A stretch of DNA of 64,000 nt, taken from Tetrapyrgos nigripes. Lineage: Eukaryota > Basidiomycota > Agaricomycetes > Agaricales > Campanellaceae. This document shows, piece by piece, positions 10,787 through 20,015 of this stretch. Positions within the stretch are counted from its first letter, which is position 1. Every line of letters starts with the position of its first letter. The DNA is taken from assembly GCA_013368315.1 (NCBI GenBank), contig JAACJM010000030.1, positions 434,001 to 498,000 of the forward strand. The letters are read 5' to 3'. The translations under genes were made by a program, and so were the position numbers. The notes below the pieces were generated by a model, which had not been told where the DNA came from, did no database searches, and was given only the letters and a program-made list of their open reading frames with translations.

Positions 10787-10798
10787 GGTTATGGGCCC
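10787..10798 (+). other. Primer-binding site complementary to the initiator tRNA-Met anticodon arm
   Basis: Directly after the 5' LTR the sequence is GGTTATGGGCCC. This is the complement of the anticodon-stem-loop region of eukaryotic initiator tRNA-Met (GGGCCCATAACC), not of its 3' CCA end. Drosophila copia is known to prime from a half-tRNA cleaved at this place; the same mode is inferred here. Confidence 0.75.
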
Positions 10799-11103
10799 TG
10801 AAGGCCCTTGGGAGCGCCTTCAATGGCTGCAAACCATAGACTTCGCATACTACCTGGATGGCGCCTTCATGGCAGCCTGTGGTGCCCTTTGTGGCAGCCT
10901 GCGTCGCCTTTAATGGCTTGACGATACGTCCAACAGCGCAGGACTTACGTCCAGCTGCAGTTGTTGACGATCTAGGGGAGTAGTCACTGTCATGGCGCGT
11001 TCATCGCTGCCTCTCTTCACTTTCGCATGGCGCATTTATTGCTGCCTTCTTATGCTGCATATGGATAAATGCTGACAGTTGACCTTCCCAGAACTTATCA
11101 AAG
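10799..11103 (+). other. Untranslated leader of the copia element
   Basis: About 300 nt between the primer site and the ORF. It contains repeated phrases around GGCGCCTTCA and GGCAGCCTG and several upstream ATG codons, and no long ORF on the plus strand. Confidence 0.6.
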
Positions 11104-14100
11104 ATGTCTTCCAACGTTTTGATGACCACTGTCCCCGTCTTCTCCGGTGTTGATTTCAACATTTGGGCTGACATTCTTCTCTCCTGGCTCCAGGCCACTG
11201 GACTTAGTTCAGTCCTTGGCTCTGATCGCCCTAGCGACGCCACTGTGAGTACCGTCTCCCCTCTATCTGCTGAAGATACGGCAGCTCAAGCTGAGGCTAT
11301 CACGGCGGCTCTAAAGAAACAGGCCGACTGGGATGAGAAGAACGATAAGGCCATTGGGTCAATCAAGCTTCGTCTTTCTCCTGCTATTCGTCAGAAGACA
11401 CTCGGTATGACTAGTGCCAAAGAAATTTGGACTACTCTCAAAACTACCTACGGGAAACCTGGTGTTTCCGCAGTCTACACCGACTTTAAACGTGCCACTT
11501 CCATCACCATTCCTAACGACGCTAATCCTAGTGCTACAATCGAGCTTATTCGCATGCACTTCGATAGGGTTAGTGCCACTGGTATCTCTACTGATACTAC
11601 CGACTCCACAACTCCAACCACTTCCATTACAAAAATCCCCAATTTTCTCATAGTCATGTTCATCATATCGAAACTCCCTCCCAGATATGAGTATATCATC
11701 AATCAATATACTCAATTATCTATCTCACAAATCGACAATCAAGATCTTGATGAACTGCAAAGCGAGATTGTCAATGTCTGGGAATCTCGCCAAGGGGCTT
11801 TGAAGGGAAAACCACAGGCCAACTGTCTTTCAGCTGTCAAGCGAAAGGACGGTAATCCTAGTTTCCAACAGCAGCAGCAGCAGTGCCCTAGTGGCAGCAG
11901 CAGCGGCACTAACGGAGATAATAAAGGAAAAGGCAAGGGAAAGGGAAAGGGCAAAGCTCATTTCCGTCGAGGAGGTCGAGCTGGAAAAAACGAACAGGCC
12001 AAGAGACAGGGCCAGGCACATCTCGTTCATGGGGATATGTCTCCCATGATGCACACAGTCACCTTCGTCGACACGCTCGCTGCAGTTGATTCCCGTAAGC
12101 CATTCTTTATGGAAACGGAAAAGTCTTTTGACGCCTTTTTCACAGGTACCAAAAGAGCTATCAATCTTGCACGTGATATTGGCGCGAGACCATCTGGTGA
12201 GACTGTTGCTGCTCTTGAGGATGTAGTCATGTCTCACCCTGATCTTTCTTCTTTCACTCCCCTTACCCCTGCTCCTCGTCCCAAACGCACTCTCACAGAA
12301 CGCATCTATTGGAATAATCTCCAATCATCTTCTGATGGTTGGGGATGTAATGACAACTGGAATGATGCCTTCACTCGTTCGGTCGGAACTCAGACCGATT
12401 CAGATGCCGATATGGGATGCGCTCAGGAAGAAGATGCCAGTTGGAACGAGGACACTCTGGTGAACACTTCGGAACTCGGAAGTGTGTTTGGCTCCACAAC
12501 GACGGAGTCAGTTGTAAAGGTACCGCAGGACACAAGGACCCCTGTTCCACTTATCGACCGTCTTGCCTCGGATCCTGCTGCCAAGATAATGGAGTGCGGA
12601 ATTCACCTTGGGGAGAGATTCCAGAATCCCGAGGACCCTCTTCACATCTATGGGGAAGGAGCAACTCCATTCCGAGCAGTAGTGAACGCCTGTGCATCAA
12701 CGGGCACTCTTTCTCTGGTCCAACGCCTTGCTGCAGCCCGCAGCGAGATGCAAAGTGGCTCACTGCCTGCACATCCCAGTGGCATGACCACTCAGTCCTT
12801 ACCCTCCAGCCGTGTTGCAAGCCCAACACCTGGAATGACTTCAACGGGATGGGAATGGCTAACTCCTCATCTCGAAAACGAGGATGGAAGGTACGACGAG
12901 CTGCTCGATTGGCAGAGAGACGCAACAGTCGGACTAGGAGGAATGGAAATGGAGGAGGAATTACCATCCAGGGTCCCGACTCCAAGTTCAATGCCAGAAC
13001 TCCGGAGCATGTCTCCGAGCCTATCCAACACCAGCGACCTCGAGTATATGTCAACTCTGCGATCGCTCAGCAGGATGAGCCACTCTACAGATCCCGGAGA
13101 GGCAACTTCGTCAGCAGCAGTAGGGGCATGGTCAGACGGAATTCCAAGTCCAAGACCTTCTACACCCGCCATGGTTATTGGCAGTGCCGCAAATAATTAT
13201 GGTTGGTCCCTAGACTCTGAGGTGTCTGGCATGGACAACGGTTATCTCAGGTCAGATCTCACTTCAGATCTTATGAATAAAAGTACTGATGCGCTTTTTC
13301 CAGCAGCTCGTAATATGGAAGCAGGTTCTTCATGTATATATTTATTACATACCGCTCCTCTGGGTTTAACAACCCCTTTTATTTATAATGAACTGTACAC
13401 TAGCCCTGGCGGCAACAATAAATATTTATGTGCCTGTGGCACTTTGTTTTCATTATGCCAGAAGTGTAAGAAGAAGAGATCTGATACTGTCAAAATCCAC
13501 TTCGGTGATGGATGGTTACTTGACTCTGGAGCATCAGCGCATTTTACGTTCGACATCAATGACTTTGTTGAATTGAGTTATATAAAACCAATTCCAGTGA
13601 AAACTGCCAATGGATTCACGAATATTCATGCATCCGGAACAGTCCTGATCTCTCAACGTAAAAGAGTTATGAAATTAGATCCGGTCTATTACATTCCCGA
13701 TCTAAATCAACGACTCTTATCTGTCGGTCAATTCTTAAATGACAACATGCTTATGCGCGGTAACTCCGATCATATCACCATCTCAAGAAATACAACATTC
13801 TTGACTTTCTCAAAGCGTATACCGGAAGAAACGCTATACTATCTTCCACACAAATCGAAAATTGTCGCTTCTAAAGCCAATCTTTTGATTTATCTTATCA
13901 ACTACGAGATCTTACATCGTCGTATAGGACATCCCTCTCGTGATGTTCTAAAACATGTCCGACAACACACCCTTGGCACTCCTGAATTCATCATTCCGAA
14001 GGAGCTTCCTTTGTGCAAAGGCTGTCTTGAAGGCAAAACTCCCAAACAGGCTTACCCTCCTAACCAACGACGTGCTACTCGTCCTTTCCAAATTATCCAT

Positions 14101-17052
14101 ACGGATTTGAAGGAATTCCCCACGATCTCTTACCACAAGTACAAGTATATAATCGTCTTCTTTGATGATTACACTTCAGATGCTTGGGTACGATTTCTTA
14201 AAGACAAGATACAACCACTAACTGCCACTCGCCAGTTCCTTGCGATGGTAGAAACTCAATATAAGATGAAAGTCGAACAGTGGATGTCTGATATGGGTGG
14301 TGAATTCATCAAAGGCACCTACCGAGAAATGTTACTCGAGAAGGGTATTAGAATCCTTAAAAGTGCACCATACATTCATCAACAGAATGGTCGAGTGGAG
14401 CGCTTTATACACACTCTAATGGATAAGGCACTAGCAATGATGAAGCTAGCGTGTCTACCTGAATCTTGGTGGGAATATGCTGTCTGTCATGGATTGTATG
14501 TCTATCGATGTACTCCCTTACGACGACACAAATGGATAACTCCATTTGAAATGCTTGAAAAGGAAAAACCGCGTATCAATCATTTGCGAGTTTTTGGCTG
14601 TGGAGCTTATGTCTTTAAACCCGAGGAAACTCGAAAGAACAAGCTCGCTTCCAAGTCAGAACTCATGACGTATCTTGGTGTAGCACTGGGAGAATGTGGA
14701 AATCTTTTCATGCGTACAAACAATGCAGAATTTACATCCCCGCAAGCCGTGTTTGAGGAAGACTTCTTTCCTCGATGTAAAACTCAATCTCATGGTTCGA
14801 AACAACTTCCTATTGAGTCGTCGCAAAGCGATGACACTCCTCTACCACAACCAATCCCTGACGATGATGATGAAGATTTTGATCATCGTCCTCCTCGCAT
14901 CCCTTCCATAAGGAGACCTGATCAGCTTCGTGACGACGAACCTGAACAGGATCCACCGCCTTCGTCCCCGGATAGTGACTTAGAATCAAGAAGGCCTATA
15001 ACGCCACCTCCAAGGGAGACACCACCTCCTGAGGCACCTCGAAAAGTCACTAGACCAAGACGGAATTACGGAGAACCAACACGTCAAAGTGAGCGTGTTA
15101 GTGAACCAAACAAACGGTACGGAGATAAACACCCCGTACAAGTTACACGCGATCTTGAACCTCAAATCGCAGCTGATAAAAGAGCGGAAGCAAAAGCTAA
15201 AGCAGAGAGAGACACTCGGAGAGAACACCGACGTCAACAAGCTGCAGAGCAACAGGTTCCCGGACCTAGTTCTGCATCCGGAAGCGCACCCCAGGGGGAG
15301 CAGCAAGCTGAGAGTGATGACTCTGCACGCCCTGAATCAGAAAATATGGCAGAACCATGCCGGGAAGGGGGAGTATCTATAAACTTCTTGCTTATGCAGG
15401 CAGTTGCTCCTGGAGAAATCGATTCCCACTTGCTTATTCAGAAAGTTACTTCGAAGAATGATGGGAATCAACCGAATGTCCGTAATATTCACAAATGGAC
15501 ATTCAAAGATATTGCACTCTTACCTAAAGATGTGCAGGAGGAATGGAAAGTCGCTTGCCGCGAAGAACTAGAGGCTCTTTGCAAGCGCGACACCTATGAA
15601 TTGGTCGAAAGACCTACAGATAGGAAAGTCATCAAAAACCAATGGGTCTTTGACATCAAGTCTGATGGTCGTAAAAAGGCAAGACTCGTTGCAAAAGGTT
15701 TTTCACAGATCGAAGGCATAGACTTTGATCAAGTATATTCGCCTGTTGTTCGATTCGAGACTGTGCGCTTAATCTTTGCTTTAGCTGCACTTAAAGGTTG
15801 GCACGTGTCCGGTGTCGACGTCCGATCAGCCTATTTATATGGCTTACTCGATGAAGAAATCTATATGGAACAACCAGAAGCCTTTAAAGAAAAGGGACAA
15901 GAGCATAAAGTCGTCCGGCTTCTTCATGCTCTTTACGGACTCAAACAAGCAGGACTTGCATGGTGGAAAAGTCTTGATAAGTCCATGGCAGAACTTGGTT
16001 TTAAACGAATCATTTCCGACGCCGGAATCTTCATTCACAAATGCTATGACGCCAACAATGATCTTATTGAAAATTCTATCGTTATTGCCGTAGTCTATGT
16101 GGATGACGCTCTATTCTGTGGAGCTAACAAAACCTTAGTCTTACGACTCAAAGGAAACTTTATGAAGAGATGGGAATGTAGGGATCTAGGCGATGCCAAA
16201 GAATTCCTTAGGATGAGAATTACCAGGAAAGGCAGCAAGGTCTCTTTAGACCAGTGCGCTTATCTGGATAAAATCCTAGAGACATATGGAATGCAAAACG
16301 CAAAAGTTTCTGCTACCCCATTACCTGCCAATTATCACCCTCTTCCTCTTCCAAAAGACACTCCTGTCAACTATACTCTTCGTCAAAGTTATCAGGAAAT
16401 AATCGGATCCTTACTCTACTTAATGTTAGGAACACGTCCTGATATCTCCTTTGCTGTCACAAAACTTGCGCAATTTGCTGCAAACCCCTCACAAGAACAC
16501 TACAATAAGGCGAAAGACATTTGCTGTTACCTTGTTGGCACTAGAAAATATGCTCTTGTATACAACGGTCGAGGGGGAGAAGGCTTATCAGCCTATACAG
16601 ACTCCGATTGGGGATCAGATCCTGGATGTCGCAAATCTCAAACTGGCTTCTTTCTACAATTAGCCCAAGCACCATTTAGCTGGACGTCTAGACAACAAAA
16701 AACCGTTGCCCTATCTTCAACTGAAGCTGAATACATGGCACTTAGTGACTGCAGTCGACAAGTATGCTGGTTCAAGACTCTTCTCAGTGAAATCGAATAT
16801 CCTCTCCACGCTATTCCAATTTACGGTGACAATCAGGGATCAATTTTTATTGCATCAAACCCTGTCATGGATAAGCGAACCAAGCACATTGATATTCGAT
16901 ATCATTTTGTTCAAGAAAAAGTCATCGACGAGACAGTCAAGTTATTCTTCATTGAAGGAAGCAATAACCCTGCAGATCTACTCACTAAAGCTCTAGATCG
17001 AGTAAAGTTTGAGAAGTTCAGGAAACAATTAGGACTTCAGTTTTATAATTGA
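11104..17052 (+). CDS. Ty1/copia Gag-Pol polyprotein, intact, 1,982 aa
   Basis: The single ORF encodes the structural and enzymatic proteins of the copia element. Residues 1-280 are Gag-like (FSGVDFNIWADILLSWLQ near the start), followed by a Gly/Lys-rich basic stretch. Residues about 300-770 are an unusual Ser/Pro-rich insert without recognised domain. A CxC-x6-CxxC cluster (Cys776, 778, 785, 788) precedes the aspartic protease motif DSGAS (Asp807). Integrase shows its HRRIGHPS...CKGC zinc region, then Asp1001, Asp1063 and Glu1099 (DDx35E). Reverse transcriptase follows with YVDD (Asp1667, Asp1668), then RNase H with TDSDW (Asp1833), SSTEAEYMAL and YGDNQG. All catalytic residues are present. 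No canonical CCHC zinc knuckle was seen. The chosen start is the first ATG in frame. Confidence 0.95.
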   Translation: MSSNVLMTTVPVFSGVDFNIWADILLSWLQATGLSSVLGSDRPSDATVSTVSPLSAEDTAAQAEAITAALKKQADWDEKNDKAIGSIKLRLSPAIRQKTLGMTSAKEIWTTLKTTYGKPGVSAVYTDFKRATSITIPNDANPSATIELIRMHFDRVSATGISTDTTDSTTPTTSITKIPNFLIVMFIISKLPPRYEYIINQYTQLSISQIDNQDLDELQSEIVNVWESRQGALKGKPQANCLSAVKRKDGNPSFQQQQQQCPSGSSSGTNGDNKGKGKGKGKGKAHFRRGGRAGKNEQAKRQGQAHLVHGDMSPMMHTVTFVDTLAAVDSRKPFFMETEKSFDAFFTGTKRAINLARDIGARPSGETVAALEDVVMSHPDLSSFTPLTPAPRPKRTLTERIYWNNLQSSSDGWGCNDNWNDAFTRSVGTQTDSDADMGCAQEEDASWNEDTLVNTSELGSVFGSTTTESVVKVPQDTRTPVPLIDRLASDPAAKIMECGIHLGERFQNPEDPLHIYGEGATPFRAVVNACASTGTLSLVQRLAAARSEMQSGSLPAHPSGMTTQSLPSSRVASPTPGMTSTGWEWLTPHLENEDGRYDELLDWQRDATVGLGGMEMEEELPSRVPTPSSMPELRSMSPSLSNTSDLEYMSTLRSLSRMSHSTDPGEATSSAAVGAWSDGIPSPRPSTPAMVIGSAANNYGWSLDSEVSGMDNGYLRSDLTSDLMNKSTDALFPAARNMEAGSSCIYLLHTAPLGLTTPFIYNELYTSPGGNNKYLCACGTLFSLCQKCKKKRSDTVKIHFGDGWLLDSGASAHFTFDINDFVELSYIKPIPVKTANGFTNIHASGTVLISQRKRVMKLDPVYYIPDLNQRLLSVGQFLNDNMLMRGNSDHITISRNTTFLTFSKRIPEETLYYLPHKSKIVASKANLLIYLINYEILHRRIGHPSRDVLKHVRQHTLGTPEFIIPKELPLCKGCLEGKTPKQAYPPNQRRATRPFQIIHTDLKEFPTISYHKYKYIIVFFDDYTSDAWVRFLKDKIQPLTATRQFLAMVETQYKMKVEQWMSDMGGEFIKGTYREMLLEKGIRILKSAPYIHQQNGRVERFIHTLMDKALAMMKLACLPESWWEYAVCHGLYVYRCTPLRRHKWITPFEMLEKEKPRINHLRVFGCGAYVFKPEETRKNKLASKSELMTYLGVALGECGNLFMRTNNAEFTSPQAVFEEDFFPRCKTQSHGSKQLPIESSQSDDTPLPQPIPDDDDEDFDHRPPRIPSIRRPDQLRDDEPEQDPPPSSPDSDLESRRPITPPPRETPPPEAPRKVTRPRRNYGEPTRQSERVSEPNKRYGDKHPVQVTRDLEPQIAADKRAEAKAKAERDTRREHRRQQAAEQQVPGPSSASGSAPQGEQQAESDDSARPESENMAEPCREGGVSINFLLMQAVAPGEIDSHLLIQKVTSKNDGNQPNVRNIHKWTFKDIALLPKDVQEEWKVACREELEALCKRDTYELVERPTDRKVIKNQWVFDIKSDGRKKARLVAKGFSQIEGIDFDQVYSPVVRFETVRLIFALAALKGWHVSGVDVRSAYLYGLLDEEIYMEQPEAFKEKGQEHKVVRLLHALYGLKQAGLAWWKSLDKSMAELGFKRIISDAGIFIHKCYDANNDLIENSIVIAVVYVDDALFCGANKTLVLRLKGNFMKRWECRDLGDAKEFLRMRITRKGSKVSLDQCAYLDKILETYGMQNAKVSATPLPANYHPLPLPKDTPVNYTLRQSYQEIIGSLLYLMLGTRPDISFAVTKLAQFAANPSQEHYNKAKDICCYLVGTRKYALVYNGRGGEGLSAYTDSDWGSDPGCRKSQTGFFLQLAQAPFSWTSRQQKTVALSSTEAEYMALSDCSRQVCWFKTLLSEIEYPLHAIPIYGDNQGSIFIASNPVMDKRTKHIDIRYHFVQEKVIDETVKLFFIEGSNNPADLLTKALDRVKFEKFRKQLGLQFYN

Positions 17053-17156
17053 AGAAAGTCCTATAAATCGCATCGAAAATATCGAGGCACTGGATCCCTT
17101 CCTTCCATGGCTGCTTACAGCCCTACCTATGCTTACACGCACTACCGTGCTGCTTA

Positions 17157-17167
17157 GCAAGGGGGAG
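17157..17167 (+). other. Polypurine tract of the copia element
   Basis: The run GCAAGGGGGAG abuts the 3' LTR, as expected for plus-strand priming. Confidence 0.85.
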
Positions 17168-17535
17168 TGTTGAATTGGCGCATTCAGTTGCAGCCATCAA
17201 CGTCATCTATGTAGAACAATAGTAGTAGTTATAAATAGAACAATAAGATTATATAGACAATAAGTGTAGTACGACAATAGTGTACAAAACCAGCATTGTA
17301 CTATCAAGTACAATAGAATCTTATTGTTACTCTAGTATTAGTTTACATGTATTTGTACCTCCTCAAAGGTATATAAGGACTCGTAGATAGTCCTCCAAAT
17401 AACAAGTTTTATACTTAACTCTCATTGCTCAACAAGCCTCTTACAAGCCTTACAAGCTATTCTCTATCCACAGGTAAGTTGCATAGTTGCCACTGCGTTT
17501 AGTAGTGTACAGGACCGTACCATGCCTGCTTAACA
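17168..17535 (+). repeat. 3' LTR of the copia element
   Basis: 368 bp, same length as the 5' LTR, with four transition differences (CAAAA/CGAAA, CAACAAG/CAATAAG, GCATAG/GCGTAG, CTGCG/CTGTG). It is followed by the ATCCG target duplication. Confidence 0.95.
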
Positions 17536-17540
17536 ATCCG

Positions 17541-18490
17541 AACATTATTGTATCCCCAACATAGATCCATTTTTGTGAATATTTTTGCCCCTTTGAGTTT
17601 GTCAATTAGTTCAGGAATCAATGCATTTAGCCTTCAATAGTCCTGACATGGCCTCAATGCTTCTTTTTCCTTCTTGGCTACAAAGAAGAAAGGGGAAGCC
17701 ATAGGGGATTTCAAAGGTCGAATATATCCTTTTTGTAGATTTTTGTCGATAAACTCGTCTTGAAGTTTCTGTTCTGCAGGGGATAAAGGATAGACTTTGC
17801 AGTCTTTGGGGATGAAGTCAGGTTTCAGATCAATGGCATGATCATATGGTCAGGATTCTGGAAATTGTTCAGAAGCTTTCTTTTCGAAAACTTCTTTGTA
17901 TTTCATACAGTAATCCAGTATCAGTTCTTCTATGGTTTTTTCCTTCTTCAGTTCTGTCCCTTCCTGTGCAAGAGTTTGGGAAAGGGTAGCTTTTGCCCTA
18001 ATCAGAATTTCAGGTTCATATGTTTCCAAAGGATTAAGAGATTCATCTCAAAAGTGAAAGATCAAGCGAATCCTAATCTGAGTTCGAGTTGAATAGTTCC
18101 CTTTTTCCAGTCTATATTTGGATTTGTTTCTTGTAGCCAAGGAAATCCAAATATAAAGTCTTCTTTTCCTAGTCCTGAGACCAAGAATAAGATGACTCTT
18201 CTCTGTCCTCCTATGTTCACCTGTAGGAGTACTCTGTCAGTGATCATTCCTTCTTTGTTCCTAGTTCCATCTACATTGTAGACTCAAATGGGATCTCAGA
18301 GTTTCTTGGTTGGTATTTGGTGTTTTTTAATGAAGGCTTGGCTGACAAAAGTTCCTCCTGCTCCAGAGTCTATGAGGGCTTGTGTTTTGATGATTTCTTT
18401 TCTCCCCTTGACTAGTATAGGAACACACATTAAATTCTGATCAATGGTAGCTAGTACAAGGTTCAAGATAGATATTGGAGAAGACTTCAG
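17541..18490 (-). pseudogene. gypsy-1 pol, 5' half: protease and N-terminal reverse transcriptase
   Basis: The minus strand reads a retropepsin with ALIDSGAGGTFVSQAF (near 18370) and FGFPWLQETNPNIDW (near 18135). It then reads the start of reverse transcriptase ([49 protein letters not shown]). The block normally lying between CQDY and ELIDKLKG is shortened, and a TGA stop follows CQDY. The coding continues across the copia insertion at 10418. Confidence 0.8.
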
Positions 18491-18499
18491 CGTTGATCT

Positions 18500-19718
18500 G
18501 AGTCCCCTCAGAGAAAACCCTCCTTCTCCAATTCATCCAAGGCTTTGTTAGCCTCTTGTTCTCCTGCCTCCTGTACTATTGCTCGAATCCTGGCTGAAAG
18601 CTTCTGTTTCAGCATCACTCGTTCTTCTGTCCTCCTGGTCTGATTGTTGCCTGGTTGTTTTGTCTTCCAGGACAATCCCTTCGAATGTGTCTGACTTTCC
18701 CACAGCTGAAACATTGTCCCTTCTTCCTATACTCTTGTTGTTCTTCCATGGATAATCTATCCATGTCCGTAGCATTTGGGTCTTTAGAAGTGTTTCCTGG
18801 ATTATATTGTGGAAATGTGTAAGAGTTTCTGTTACTCTTCCTTGAATCATTATATGCTTTGATGCGACCAGCAATGGCTCTTCCTCGTCAATAGTTACTG
18901 TTGTAGATTGCTGCATATTTGTACCAATCATTGACCTGAGTTGGTACTATTTCTCTGTCAAATATCTTTTCCACTATCTTAGGGTTTAACCCTTCGATAA
19001 AGTACTTGATGAGGGCAGAGTCTTCAGTAATCCCAGAGTGTGCAGCTAAAAGCTGGAACTTCAAGATGTAGTTGTCTACTGTTCCTGTCTGTCTGAGGTT
19101 TTGGAGTTTAATCCAAGTGTCTCCTTATTCGTCAATTGGTGAAAAGGTTTCATTGAATTCTCCAAGGAACTCATCCCAGTCTGGCCATCCATTCTTCACA
19201 TATTTCTGGACACAGATTAATTTCCAGTCTGCAGCTGATCCGCCTTTCAGATAAGAAAGGGCAAAAGAGATTTTCTTTTTGTCAGTGTCATAGATCTCTT
19301 GATTACATCCTAAATATAGGACATCTGTCATGAACTGCATGGTTTTCTTCCTATCTCCTTCGAAAGGAGTAGGGGTAGAGATCCTAATCTCTTTTGCTGC
19401 ATGATTTGGTGTTTCTGGATGAGGAGTTTGGATGTTATGGGGAATTTGAACATGAGGAGTCTGGGGGTTCATGTTTGGTGGAGGAGTAGCTGTCTGTCCT
19501 TGGTCATCCATGTTTTCTGACTCTGAGGAGTATTCTGGTTCTGGGGATCATTCAGATTCATGTTCTGAACTGGACTGGTTATCTTCAGAAGTCTGTTGTA
19601 TATCAGCAGTGTACTGGTTTTCCTGCTGATATTCATTGTCAGGGGTGTATGAGTTCTCCTTCTGAGGTTCATTCCTATCAAGAACTGGTGTTCTTTGATA
19701 ATCCATGGTTTGATTCAT
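18500..19718 (-). pseudogene. gypsy-1 gag with CCHC zinc knuckle, degenerate
   Basis: The gag reading starts at ATG 19718 (MNQTMDYQRTPVLDRNEPQ), has a TGA stop near 19548, and continues with PTPFEGDRKKTMQFMTDVLY and GGSAADWKLICVQKYV, the capsid-like part typical of gypsy Gag. After frameshifts a canonical CFSCGKVRHIRRDC zinc knuckle (CX2CX4HX4C) lies near 18700. Gag packages the element RNA; this copy cannot make the full protein. Confidence 0.75.
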
Positions 19719-19773
19719 GATTCGTGGTGCCTAAACCTTGGTAGGTTGGCATTTAGTGTTCAGCTCGACCTTT

Positions 19774-19936
19774 TGTTACAATGGAAGTCGTACTTCAAGG
19801 TTTTGCCTTTTGTTCATTTGTTCGTTTGTTGAGCCTTTCTATTGAAGAAAGGTTTGAGCAAGACTTCTGAAGACAAGTATTACTCGAAGTAAGACTTGTA
19901 GAACAATGTACAGAATAGGAGTGAGAAATTGTAACA
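19774..19936 (-). repeat. 5' LTR of gypsy-1, shortened (163 bp)
   Basis: It starts TGTTACAATGG and ends GAAATTGTAACA on the plus strand and lies upstream of gag in element orientation. It lacks about 300 nt present in the other LTR, probably by internal deletion. Confidence 0.8.
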
Positions 19937-20015
19937 ATAGTTGATGTTGTATTTGCTACTTGTGTATTCAGATGTGGAAGAAATGTGTTATTAGTGAACA
20001 GGAGGTAGAGTGTAT

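Larger units (their letters stand above)
10419..17535 (+). mobile_element. Young, structurally complete Ty1/copia retrotransposon
   Basis: Two 368-bp LTRs (10419-10786, 17168-17535) differ at four positions, all transitions. They flank a primer-binding site, one long ORF and a polypurine tract. A 5-bp target duplication ATCCG lies at 10414-10418 and 17536-17540. Removing the element and one duplication rejoins the gypsy-1 reverse transcriptase reading frame (GYNNVRI joins KDRDQWKAAF), which proves it is the later insertion. Domain order PR-IN-RT-RH is that of Ty1/copia. Total length is 7,117 bp. LTR identity of about 98.9% and an open ORF suggest recent activity. Confidence 0.95.
6740..19936 (-). 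mobile_element. Degenerate chromodomain Ty3/gypsy retrotransposon (gypsy-1), split by a copia element
   Basis: Related terminal sequences TGTTA...TGTAACA lie at 6740-7206 and 19774-19936. Between them the minus strand carries, in order, gag with zinc knuckle (19718-18500), protease and the first half of reverse transcriptase (about 18480-17541), then after the copia insertion the rest of RT, RNase H, integrase and chromodomain (10418-7933), and finally a small zinc-knuckle ORF (7930-7239). Without the copia element the unit is about 6.1 kb. Gene order PR-RT-RH-IN defines Ty3/gypsy, and the chromodomain places it in the chromovirus group. Numerous stops and frameshifts indicate an old copy. 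No target duplication was found at its ends (TTCAGC before, ATAGTT after). Confidence 0.85.

Noticed and set aside
11359..13172. Several frames of 70-260 codons overlapping the copia ORF on other frames and the opposite strand
   Set aside because: Shadows of the intact Gag-Pol reading; they lack start context and domain sequence.
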